The notes under the pieces: generated by a model
The model's database searches: none
Told to the model about the DNA's origin: nothing
Seen by the model: the letters and a program-made list of their open reading frames with translations, nothing else
Part shown: in pieces, positions 51,759 to 59,884 of the stretch
How the letters are laid out: every line of letters begins with the position of its first letter
Position numbering within the stretch: position 1 is the first letter of the stretch
Program-made: the position numbers and the translations under genes
Assembly (NCBI RefSeq): GCF_029433095.1
Contig: NZ_JARNTX010000001.1
Span: 2,480,001-2,544,000, forward strand
DNA: 64,000 nucleotides
DNA from: Hymenobacter sp. YC55
GTDB taxonomy: Bacteria; Bacteroidota; Bacteroidia; Cytophagales; Hymenobacteraceae
Reading direction: 5' to 3'

Positions 51759-52862
51759 ATGACCTTGCCCCAATTCACGCTCGGAATAGAAGAGGAATTT
51801 CAGACGATAGATCCCGAAACCCGTGACTTACGCTCCCATATGTCGGAGATTGTGGAGGGCGGCAAGGTGGTGTTGCAGGAACAGGTGAAAGCCGAAATGC
51901 ACCAGTCGGTGGTCGAAGTCGGCACCACAATCTGCCACAACATTGGGGAGGCGCGCGAGCAGGTAACGCACCTGCGCCGCATGGTAATTGACTTGGCCGA
52001 CAAAGTCGGGCTCAAGATAGCCGCGGCCGGGACGCACCCGTTTTCCCGCTGGCAAGACCAACCCATTACGGCCGATGCCCGCTACGACAAGATTGTAGAG
52101 GAACTGCAGGAAGCCGCCCGCTCCAACCTTGTTTTTGGGATGCACGTGCACATCGGGCTCGAAAACCGGGACCTGGGCGTGTATGTGATGAACACGCTGC
52201 GCTACTTTCTGCCGCACATTTTTGCTTTGTCCACGAACTCGCCGTTCTGGGAAGGCCGCGAAACAGGCTATAAATCGTTTAGAACCAAAGTGTTTGAGCG
52301 GTTTCCGCGTACTGGCATTCCTGATTACTTCAGCAGCGCCAGCGAGTACGACGAGTACATTGCGCTGCTAGTAAAAACGGGCTGCATCGACAACGGCAAG
52401 AAGATTTGGTGGGACCTGCGCCTGCATCCGTTCTTCGACACCATCGAATACCGCATCTGCGACATGCCGTTGCGGGTAGACGAAACTGTGGCGCTGGCCG
52501 CCGTTATGCAGGCGTTGGTGGCTAAGATCTACAAGCTCAAGAGCCAAAACCTCAATTTCCGGCTCTACCGCAAAGCCCTCATCAACGAAAACAAATGGCG
52601 GGCCGCGCGGTATGGCATCGACAGCAAAATGATTGACTTCGGCAAGGAATCGGAGGTACCAACCCGGGAGTTAATTATGGAATTACTGGATTTCGTCGAC
52701 GACGTGCTAGACGAGCTTGGCAGCCGCCACGAAGTGGAATATGTGCTCAAAATGTTGGAAATGGGCACCGGCGCCGACCGGCAGCTCAAGGTGTTCAAGG
52801 AAACCAACGACCTGAAAAAGGTGGTCGATTTCATTGTAAACGAAACCACCCACGGTTTATAA
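51759..52862 (+). CDS. YbdK-like carboxylate-amine ligase (GCS2 family)
   Basis: A 367-residue protein of the glutamate-cysteine ligase 2 family. LGIEEEFQTID is the metal-binding start motif; MHVHIGLEN, AGTHPFSRW and FDTIEYRICDMPLRVDE are the other conserved boxes. It joins an amine to a gamma-carboxylate, with weak glutamate-cysteine ligase activity in E. coli YbdK. The full length and motifs suggest an active enzyme. It stands in the amidoligase cluster, separated from the first ATP-grasp gene by 175 bases that contain hairpin repeat B, so it may have its own promoter. Confidence 0.9.
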   Translation: MTLPQFTLGIEEEFQTIDPETRDLRSHMSEIVEGGKVVLQEQVKAEMHQSVVEVGTTICHNIGEAREQVTHLRRMVIDLADKVGLKIAAAGTHPFSRWQDQPITADARYDKIVEELQEAARSNLVFGMHVHIGLENRDLGVYVMNTLRYFLPHIFALSTNSPFWEGRETGYKSFRTKVFERFPRTGIPDYFSSASEYDEYIALLVKTGCIDNGKKIWWDLRLHPFFDTIEYRICDMPLRVDETVALAAVMQALVAKIYKLKSQNLNFRLYRKALINENKWRAARYGIDSKMIDFGKESEVPTRELIMELLDFVDDVLDELGSRHEVEYVLKMLEMGTGADRQLKVFKETNDLKKVVDFIVNETTHGL

Positions 52863-53008
52863 TCACAGATTTAGGAAACGCTAGGCGTCCGGATGTCGTT
52901 TCCCTCCTTTCCGATTCGGTTTTGAGGCAGTGTAGCTGGTTGTAGCAGAAAGTTTTCTGTCGTCAACTAAGCTGGCACTGGCTCAAAGCTGATCAATATT
53001 CATTTTTG

Positions 53009-53016
53009 TACTTTTG
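53009..53016 (+). promoter_or_regulatory. -7 promoter box upstream of the amidotransferase gene
   Basis: TACTTTTG, with an 85-base leader to the ATG at 53102. No TTG at the right -33 distance. Confidence 0.35.
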
Positions 53017-53101
53017 CTTTTTGCTGCCACTCCCCTGCTACTTATATAGGCAGCCAATTCACTGTTCTAAAATACCCTAGCCACCGGGCGGGTTCTACTA
53101 T

Positions 53102-53950
53102 ATGAAGTCTCTGAAAATTGCCATTCTGGATATGTACAACAATGCTCCCAATGAGGGCATGCGCTGTATTCTCCAACTCGTGCGGCGGGCGCAAGAAACC
53201 AGCCCCGTTAGCCTTTCTTTCGATGTATTCAATGTGCGGGCCAACGTAGAAGTGCCCGATCTGAGCTACGATATCTTCATTTCCAGCGGCGGCCCGGGCA
53301 GTCCTCTCCCAACCGATGAAGCCTGGGAAAAACCTTATTTCGAGCTCATCGATAGCTTGTTTGCCTGGAACCGGGAACACGACCAGAAGAAGCACGTTTT
53401 TCTGATCTGCCACTCGTTTCAGCTGGTCAGCCGGCATTTAAAGGTAGGCTTGTTGAGTAAGCGCAAATCCACTTCGTTTGGCATCTTCCCTATGCACAAA
53501 ACCGAAGACGGACAAGCTGATTCTTTGCTGCACATTCTTCCTGAGCCCTTCTTCTCCGTCGATTCGCGCGATTATCAGGTTACTGAGCCCAACGAGGGTC
53601 ATTTGGCAGAATTGGGTATCAAAATTCTGGCCATGGAAAAAGAGCGCCCGCACGTGCCCCTCGACCGGGCCATCATGGCCATCCGCTTTACGCCCGAAAT
53701 CATCGGCACGCAGTTTCACCCTGAAGCCGATGGCGAAGGCATGCTGCGTCACTTCCAAACCACCGAGAAGCGCGAGCAGATCATTGCCAACCACGGCGAA
53801 GCGAAATACGACGAAATGGTGCGCCTGCTCCAAGACCCCGAAACCATTGAGCTGACGGAGTCTCTCGTGATTCCAACTTTCCTACGACAGGCCATAACGG
53901 TATTGGCTCCAACTGCCACTGAGCAGCAACCCGCCGGCGTCACGTATTAG
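53102..53950 (+). CDS. Class I glutamine amidotransferase-like protein in the amidoligase cluster
   Basis: A 282-residue protein with the class I glutaminase triad: Cys103 in FLICHSFQLVS, and His206 and Glu208 in IGTQFHPEADGEG. The Gly-rich strand FISSGGPGSPLP sits before it. It should release ammonia from glutamine and could feed a synthetase partner, perhaps one of the neighbouring ligases; alternatively it may act as a peptidase, since related enzymes cleave gamma-glutamyl bonds. No separate synthetase domain is fused. Confidence 0.87.
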   Translation: MKSLKIAILDMYNNAPNEGMRCILQLVRRAQETSPVSLSFDVFNVRANVEVPDLSYDIFISSGGPGSPLPTDEAWEKPYFELIDSLFAWNREHDQKKHVFLICHSFQLVSRHLKVGLLSKRKSTSFGIFPMHKTEDGQADSLLHILPEPFFSVDSRDYQVTEPNEGHLAELGIKILAMEKERPHVPLDRAIMAIRFTPEIIGTQFHPEADGEGMLRHFQTTEKREQIIANHGEAKYDEMVRLLQDPETIELTESLVIPTFLRQAITVLAPTATEQQPAGVTY

Positions 53951-53991
53951 GCCTTCCATAAAGAACTTACGTGCTGACGTTGTGATACTAT

Positions 53992-54153
53992 TGTCATGCT
54001 GAGCACAGCCGAAGCATCTCGCTAGTGTGGTAAACCCTAACGCTTGCCCTACGATTCGAGCGAGATGCTTCGGCTTCGTTGCACTACGCTCAGCATGACA
54101 GTTACTTTGGCAACGTCAGCACGCGAGATGCTTCGACTGCGCTCAGTATGACG
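53992..54153. repeat. Dispersed TCATGCTGAG hairpin repeat, copy C
   Basis: TGTCATGCTGAGCACAGCCG on the left; GCGAGATGCTTCGG and CTCAGCATGACA further right; a third arm GCGAGATGCTTCGACTGC at 54123-54140. It shares GCATCTCGCTAGTGTGGTAA exactly with copy A (11308). Confidence 0.85.
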
Positions 54154-54205
54154 AATTAGTCAAAGGCGTTTATATCCTTCCAATAAACCTCTCCACAACC
54201 AAGTT

Positions 54206-55393
54206 ATGATTCCCGAACTCCGCGCCCGCTACAACCAAGCCTTTAGCCCCGAGCGCTACCAGGAAATGTTGCGCACGATAGAACAGGAGTTGCCGGGTCA
54301 GTTGGAGTTCCGCTTGGCCGAAACGCCGATTTTTGTACCGGCAACGCTGCGGAATAAGCTGGTAGAGGCCGGTGAAAGCATTATTGATGTCCTGACGGCA
54401 CCCGACTTTAAGGCCCGTACCGAACAAGCGGTGCCGCCCGCACTTCGCGTGCCGAACGAGAATGCGCACACTTCATTTCTGGCCATTGACTACGCGGTTT
54501 GCCGGAATGCAAGCGGGGAGCTTGAGCCGCAACTTATTGAGCTACAAGGATTTCCCTCGCTGTATGCCTTTCAGGACTATTTGCAGGGCGTTTACCGCCG
54601 GTTCTTTCCCGTGCCCGATTCGGTTTCGCACCTTTTTCAGGGCCCTAGCTCCGATGACTACATAGAGAAGCTTCGGGAGCTGATTGTTGGCGACGAGAAC
54701 CCGGAGAATGTTATTCTGCTGGAGCTGTTTCCGGAAAAACAGAAGACACGGATTGATTTCGAACTGACCAAGCGCGCCTTGGGCGTGGCGCCCGTGTGTT
54801 TAACCAAGGTACGCAAGGAAGGCCGGCAGCTGTACTACGAGCAAGCTAGCCGCCGTATTCCTATCAAGCGCATCTACAACCGGGTCATCTTCGATGAGTT
54901 AGCGCATTATCCGGGCCTCGAAACCGAGTTTGAGCTGACCGACGACGTGGACGTGGAATGGGTAGGGCACCCCAACTGGTTTTTCCGCATCAGCAAGTAC
55001 ACGTTGCCGCTGCTCCAAAGCCCCTACATTCCTCCAAGCTACCGCCTCGACGAACTGCCCGCCTACCCTACCGACCTGGAAAACTACGTGCTCAAGCCCC
55101 TGTTTTCCTTCGCGGGCAGCGGCGTAAAACTCGACGTCACGGCCGCCGACCTGGAAGTCATACCCGACAAGCACAATTTCCTATTGCAGCGTAAAGTACA
55201 GTACGAGCCCGTTATTCAGTCGCCTGACGGGTTAGTGAAGTGCGAAATCCGCATGCTCTACGGCTGGCCCGACGGCGACGCCCGCCCCACTCTGCTCACC
55301 AACTTAGGCCGCCTCAGCCGAGGCGCCATGATAGGCGTGGACTTCAATAAGAACAAGGACTGGGTTGGTGGCTCGGTGTGCTTTTTCGAGTAG
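54206..55393 (+). CDS. Second ATP-grasp-like protein of the amidoligase cluster
   Basis: A 395-residue protein. The C-terminal half has the ATP-grasp features LENYVLKPLFSFAGSGVKLD (Lys297 and Gly loop), LLQRKVQYEP, VKCEIRMLYGWP and SRGAMIGVDFNKNKDWVGG (the Glu and Asn metal ligands). The N-terminal half (ELEPQLIELQGFPSLYAFQD) resembles the substrate domain of glutathionylspermidine synthetase-like enzymes. The fold is not assigned to a characterised family; ligase activity is the best guess. The 3' end overlaps the next frame by 16 bases if GTG at 55378 is used, but see that gene. Confidence 0.8.
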   Translation: MIPELRARYNQAFSPERYQEMLRTIEQELPGQLEFRLAETPIFVPATLRNKLVEAGESIIDVLTAPDFKARTEQAVPPALRVPNENAHTSFLAIDYAVCRNASGELEPQLIELQGFPSLYAFQDYLQGVYRRFFPVPDSVSHLFQGPSSDDYIEKLRELIVGDENPENVILLELFPEKQKTRIDFELTKRALGVAPVCLTKVRKEGRQLYYEQASRRIPIKRIYNRVIFDELAHYPGLETEFELTDDVDVEWVGHPNWFFRISKYTLPLLQSPYIPPSYRLDELPAYPTDLENYVLKPLFSFAGSGVKLDVTAADLEVIPDKHNFLLQRKVQYEPVIQSPDGLVKCEIRMLYGWPDGDARPTLLTNLGRLSRGAMIGVDFNKNKDWVGGSVCFFE

Positions 55394-55425
55394 AAAAAGT
55401 TGCAACTGATTGGCGCTTTAATACT

Positions 55426-56022
55426 TTGAAATACTTCAAACGATATTGGAACGAGACAACTGGGAATGACCTGACAGATAGTTGGGGAGCATCTTATTAT
55501 TATTTTGAGACTAATGACCAATTAAATGTTGTACGACAACTACAGCTATTTGAAAAAGGACAGGTATTAAAATATAATACTGAATACTTAGAAGATAATC
55601 TTGGCGGACTTGCGGAGGTACCGCTTGAGGAAGAATTTGAGCTTTTTCAGATTAAGAAGGAAGAATTCGAACAGCTTTGGCTTTTATCTAACCATAATCA
55701 ATTTCCTGAAATAGTTCTCACTGAGAAGATTTTGTGGGGACAACCAAGATTAGATGGTAGAAGGCTTGCTGTTGGTGACATTGTTAGCCAAGTTGACATG
55801 AATGATAGTATTCATGTAGCAGCAGAGGATTATGGCATTACGCTTCAGCAAATCAAACAGGCGCTACATTATTGCCGGACTTTGCAGTGCGTAAAAGATA
55901 GCCCAATAAAGTTTTACCACAATTGTACATTAAGGGTGCAGCAAGAAGGTGAGGCGGATGGTGAAGAACAAGACAACTGGAAACGAGCAGACCGACTTTA
56001 CAAGGAACATTTCACGCACTAG
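55426..56022 (+). CDS. AT-rich protein with C-terminal DUF433-like domain
   Basis: 198 residues with TTG at 55426 as the likely start (MKYFKRYWNETTGND), since family members begin with MKYFKRYW; GTG at 55378 would add 16 residues overlapping the upstream gene. The N-terminal domain (SYYYFETNDQLNVVRQLQLF) is similar in spirit to small uncharacterised domains. The C-terminus (RLDGRRLAVGDIVSQVDMND, then EDYGITLQQIKQALHYC) is DUF433-like, an antitoxin-associated DNA-binding fold. AT-rich, unlike the ligase gene upstream, which suggests an insertion of foreign origin. Function unknown. Confidence 0.6.
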   Translation: MKYFKRYWNETTGNDLTDSWGASYYYFETNDQLNVVRQLQLFEKGQVLKYNTEYLEDNLGGLAEVPLEEEFELFQIKKEEFEQLWLLSNHNQFPEIVLTEKILWGQPRLDGRRLAVGDIVSQVDMNDSIHVAAEDYGITLQQIKQALHYCRTLQCVKDSPIKFYHNCTLRVQQEGEADGEEQDNWKRADRLYKEHFTH

Positions 56023-56187
56023 AAGTGACAAGAGTCAGCAGGTAATAGTTAACTAATTGGCTTGTGTTAACCGAACCTTGAATCCTCCTACAGTAACGAG
56101 CCGCCAACGTTACTCCCAACCCCTTCTTCTACCCACCTAATAACCTCCCCTGCCTTCCCCGCGTAAGCCCGGAGAAAACTTCATCAT

Positions 56188-56715
56188 ATGTCTTCTCTCG
56201 TCGAAAAAGGGCTTTCTATTTCCAAAAACGCACTATTTAGCGTATTTCTCAACCGTGCTGGCAAACTCCTGGGCCGCCCCTTCCGGGCCGTGCTAGTACT
56301 CAATGAGGTAGCCAACAAGCTCGCCAGCAAGGAAAGCGGCGACAACAAATTCAAGCAAGTGTTCGATGTAGCTCGCACGCTAGTGCGGCTGGTGCGCAAC
56401 TACATCAGCGGCAGCTACCGGCAAATCGATACTACCACCATCATCGCTGGGCTGGCCGTGCTACTCTACACTCTCTCGCCCATCGACCTCGTGCCCGACT
56501 TTATACCCGTTGTGGGCTTTTTAGATGATTTGGCACTGATTAGCTGGTTTGTCGAGAAATTCCAGGACGAAATCCGCCGCTTCCGTGAGTGGGAAGCCGC
56601 TAACCCCACCGACGAAACCGATGATGTTCCGGCCGCAAGTGTTGCGCCAGTGTACGCCGCTTCCAATACCAACGCGGAAAATCTACCAGCCGTAGCGGAA
56701 ATGGGTCACTCCTAA
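56188..56715 (+). CDS. DUF1232 (YkvA-like) membrane protein
   Basis: A 175-residue protein. The diagnostic segment is [20 protein letters not shown] followed by [14 protein letters not shown], which gives the SPIDLIPD and FLDDL motifs of DUF1232. Two hydrophobic stretches make it a likely inner-membrane protein. Residues 100-175 are hydrophilic and acidic. Function unknown. Confidence 0.88.
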   Translation: MSSLVEKGLSISKNALFSVFLNRAGKLLGRPFRAVLVLNEVANKLASKESGDNKFKQVFDVARTLVRLVRNYISGSYRQIDTTTIIAGLAVLLYTLSPIDLVPDFIPVVGFLDDLALISWFVEKFQDEIRRFREWEAANPTDETDDVPAASVAPVYAASNTNAENLPAVAEMGHS

Positions 56716-56759
56716 ACAGCTAGCTTCTTCCGTTTCAAGTGGATAGTTTCCACAACCTA

Positions 56760-56792
56760 AAAACGCCCAATCTTTTAAGGTTGGGCGTTTTA
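56760..56792 (+). terminator. Terminator after the DUF1232 gene
   Basis: AAAACGCCCAA/TTGGGCGTTTT with a 10-base loop. Confidence 0.8.
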
Positions 56793-56850
56793 GTTTGATT
56801 TAGTGTTGCGCAACTCCCATCGGAACCATACCGGCTAGCCGCTTGTCCGC

Positions 56851-56858
56851 TATTTTTG
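56851..56858 (+). promoter_or_regulatory. -7 promoter box of the S46 peptidase gene
   Basis: TATTTTTG, leaving a 28-base leader before the ATG at 56887; -33 unclear. Confidence 0.4.
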
Positions 56859-56886
56859 TGTTCTTCCTCTACGCATCCACTTACTT

Positions 56887-59148
56887 ATGATTTTACGTTT
56901 GCGGCTGGCATTGCTGGCTCTGGTGCTTGTTTCTTTTCTGCTAGATGCTCGCGCCGACGAGGGCCTGTGGTTGCCGCTGCTACTCAAGCAACTCAACGAG
57001 GCCGACATGCAGAAAAAGGGCCTCAAGCTCACCGCCGACCAAATTTACAGCATCAACCAAGGTAGCTTGAAGGATGCCGTGGTTCAGTTTGGGGGTGGCT
57101 GCACCGGCGAAATCGTAAGTAACGAAGGCTTGCTGCTTACTAATCACCACTGCGGCTACAGCCAGATTCAGCAGCACTCTTCTTTGGAGCACGACTACCT
57201 CACCAAGGGGTACTGGGCTATGAACCGGGAGCAAGAACTACCTAATCCGGGCCTTACGGCTACATTCATTATCAGGATGGAAGACGTGACCAGCCAGGTA
57301 CTGGCCGGCGTTCCAACCACCAACATTCAGGAAGCCGACCGGGAGAAGATGGCGCAGGCCAATATCCAGCGCGTGGGGCAGGCTGCAGTGCAAGGCACGC
57401 ATTACGAAGCATTTATCCGGCCCTTCTACAACGGCAACGAGTACTACCTGTTCGTAACGGAGGTGTTTGAGGACATTCGACTGGTGGGTGCGCCGCCGAG
57501 CAGCATCGGCAAGTTTGGCGGCGACACCGACAACTGGGCCTGGCCCCGCCACACCGGCGACTTCAGCGTGTTCCGCATTTACGCCGGCCCCGATAACAAG
57601 CCCGCGCCCTATTCCAAAGACAACGTCCCTTTCAAGCCCCGTCACCACTTGCCCATCTCGCTGGCTGGCGTGCAGCCCGGCGACTTCACGCTGGTTTTCG
57701 GTTTTCCGGGCCGCACCAACGAATACCTCACCAGTTGGGGCGTAGAAGAAACTTACTCGGTATCGAACCCCGCCAAAATCAAGGTGCGCGACGCGAAGCT
57801 GAAGATATTGGCCGCCGACATGCAGGCCTCCGACAAGGTACGAATCCAGTATGCGGCCAAGTATGCTAGTATTGCCAACTATTGGAAAAAGTGGATGGGC
57901 GAGAACCGGGGGCTGAAAAAGCTGGACGCCGTATCCCGCAAGCAGCAGCAGGAAGTAGCCTTCCAGCAGTGGGCCAACAGCGGCGACGAAGCCCGCAAAG
58001 CCGCCTACGGCACCCTACTGCCCCAAATGCAGCGTAGCTACACCGCCGCGCGCGACTACACCCTGGCCCGCGACTACGTGACGGAGGCCGCGCTAGGTAT
58101 CGAGCTGATAGCCTACGCCAATAGCCTGCTTTCCCTGGCTGACTTGGCCGAGAAAAAAGTACCGGCTGCTGAACTTGCTACGGCCGCCGCCAAAGCCCGG
58201 ACCGGTACCACCAACTTCTTTCGCAACTACAGCGCCTCGACTGACCAGAAAGTAGCTACCGCGCTGCTGCCCCTCTACGCCAACGGTACGCCCGCGGCCC
58301 TGCTGCCAGCCTACGTCAAAAACCTATCCAAGCAGCATCCCGGCACCAACGGCTGGAGCGCCTACGTGGCGCAGCTTTACACCAAGTCGCGCCTGACTTC
58401 CAATGAAAATGCCCAAGCTGTAGTCAACGAAGTAGCCAAAGGCGACGCGCGTGCCCTGCTCGACGACCCGGCCGCGCAACTGGCGGCGGCCATCGTCGGC
58501 AACTACCGCACGGCCATCCTGCCCACCTATACCGCCGCCACCGACAACATTGCGCTGCTCCAGCGCACCTACATGGCCGGCTTGCGCCAGCAGCAGCCCG
58601 AGCGTAAGTTCTACCCTGATGCCAACTCCACCCTGCGCGTCGCCTACGGGCAAGTGCAGCCCTACACCCCCGCCGACGGCACTCAGTACGACTTCTACAC
58701 CACGCTCGACGGCATCATAGAAAAAGCCGACCCGACCAACCCGGAGTTCGAGGTACCTGCCCGCCTCGCCGAGCTGTACCAAACTAAAAATTATGGCCCC
58801 TATGCCTACAAAGGCAGCGTGCCCGTTGCTTTCATTGCCACCAACCACACCACGGGCGGCAATTCCGGCTCACCAGTCATCAACGGCCGCGGCGAGCTAA
58901 TCGGCATCAACTTCGACCGTAATTGGGAAGGCACCATGTCCGACATCATGTTCGACCCCGATCGGGTCCGTAACATCACGCTCGACGTGCGCTACCTGCT
59001 GTTCGTGATAGATAAGTTTGCCGGCGCCAAGCACTTAGTAAACGAAATGACCTTGGTAAACAACCCGACCGACGCCAAGCCAGAACCGGATAAGAAAATA
59101 AAGAAGGTGAAAGTAAAGCGCCAGCCAAGCACGGCCAAAGCTGGGTAA
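56887..59148 (+). CDS. S46 dipeptidyl peptidase, DPP11-type
   Basis: A 753-residue secreted protease with signal peptide MILRLRLALLALVLVSFLL. Catalytic motifs of S46: LLLTNHHCGYSQIQ (His88), the Asp in KFGGDTDNWAWPRHTGD, and GGNSGSPVINGRGEL (Ser660). Eighteen residues after the Ser lies Arg678 (INFDRNWEG); in P. gingivalis this position is Arg in DPP11, which needs Asp or Glu at P1, and Gly in DPP7. So an acidic-dipeptide specificity is likely. The C-terminal tail is Lys-rich (KKIKKVKVKRQP). Bacteroidota use these enzymes to feed on peptides. Confidence 0.92.
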   Translation: MILRLRLALLALVLVSFLLDARADEGLWLPLLLKQLNEADMQKKGLKLTADQIYSINQGSLKDAVVQFGGGCTGEIVSNEGLLLTNHHCGYSQIQQHSSLEHDYLTKGYWAMNREQELPNPGLTATFIIRMEDVTSQVLAGVPTTNIQEADREKMAQANIQRVGQAAVQGTHYEAFIRPFYNGNEYYLFVTEVFEDIRLVGAPPSSIGKFGGDTDNWAWPRHTGDFSVFRIYAGPDNKPAPYSKDNVPFKPRHHLPISLAGVQPGDFTLVFGFPGRTNEYLTSWGVEETYSVSNPAKIKVRDAKLKILAADMQASDKVRIQYAAKYASIANYWKKWMGENRGLKKLDAVSRKQQQEVAFQQWANSGDEARKAAYGTLLPQMQRSYTAARDYTLARDYVTEAALGIELIAYANSLLSLADLAEKKVPAAELATAAAKARTGTTNFFRNYSASTDQKVATALLPLYANGTPAALLPAYVKNLSKQHPGTNGWSAYVAQLYTKSRLTSNENAQAVVNEVAKGDARALLDDPAAQLAAAIVGNYRTAILPTYTAATDNIALLQRTYMAGLRQQQPERKFYPDANSTLRVAYGQVQPYTPADGTQYDFYTTLDGIIEKADPTNPEFEVPARLAELYQTKNYGPYAYKGSVPVAFIATNHTTGGNSGSPVINGRGELIGINFDRNWEGTMSDIMFDPDRVRNITLDVRYLLFVIDKFAGAKHLVNEMTLVNNPTDAKPEPDKKIKKVKVKRQPSTAKAG

Positions 59149-59215
59149 CTACTCAGCATCTGCTTGCAATAGCTTCGTCTGCATAAAGGACCACGCTTTT
59201 TGTGTAGGTTAAAGT

Positions 59216-59884
59216 ATGACATTTAACCGCACCTTATTTTATCAACTCCGCGACCTAGCCACTTTAGCAAATCACGATGATACTCAGCTACGGTACTCAT
59301 ACTCTGCTTTGGAGTTGAAGTATCCTTATCACGCTGAACAATTAACCTCAGTGGGCTTTATCTATCGTTGGGGGCCGTTTGCAGCCTCAGTCGTTTTGCT
59401 TCCTCAGTTATGGCCGCTTTCTTCTTTATTGATTAAAGCTCTGTGCATAGCTTTTGCGCTTGCAGCCGTGCTCCAACTGTTCCGTAAACATATTATTCGA
59501 TTGGAGCATGGAGGAAGTGCTGTACTGACGTATGCAGCTGGCGATAATTATTTTCATTTCGATTATCCAAATGGCAGTGCGTTACAAGTTGGCAGTGAAT
59601 TGTTGCTAGCCGATATTCGAGCTATAAGAACGCGCACTGTCTCAAATGGCGGAGAAGATGATCCGGTGTACGGTTTAGTGGAAGTTCAACTTACTCCAGC
59701 CGATACTTGGCTGCTTCTCGCTCAACTTCCAAATCACGCTGCTGCTCGACAGCTGGTCACCGTGTTACACCACTTAACTGGTGTGCGCGATACAACAGAG
59801 GCTACTACAACCATCAGGTTCAAGAAAGCTGGTCGCCAACTGGCTCATTTTTACCACAGACTACTGCATGATAAGATTCGCTGA
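59216..59884 (+). CDS. AT-rich membrane protein of unknown function
   Basis: A 222-residue protein with two transmembrane segments near residues 52-85 (AASVVLLPQLWPL, ALCIAFALAAVLQLF) and a hydrophilic C-terminal part with Arg/Lys. No motif recognised. AT-rich compared with both neighbours. Its 3' end overlaps the start of the amidohydrolase gene by 17 bases, which suggests cotranscription. Confidence 0.55.
   Translation: MTFNRTLFYQLRDLATLANHDDTQLRYSYSALELKYPYHAEQLTSVGFIYRWGPFAASVVLLPQLWPLSSLLIKALCIAFALAAVLQLFRKHIIRLEHGGSAVLTYAAGDNYFHFDYPNGSALQVGSELLLADIRAIRTRTVSNGGEDDPVYGLVEVQLTPADTWLLLAQLPNHAAARQLVTVLHHLTGVRDTTEATTTIRFKKAGRQLAHFYHRLLHDKIR

Noticed and set aside
50555..55393. Idea that the ATP-grasp cluster is a cyanophycin synthetase
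   Set aside because: CphA is one large protein with both ATP-grasp and Mur-ligase domains; no Mur-ligase domain is seen here, and the ligases are separate.
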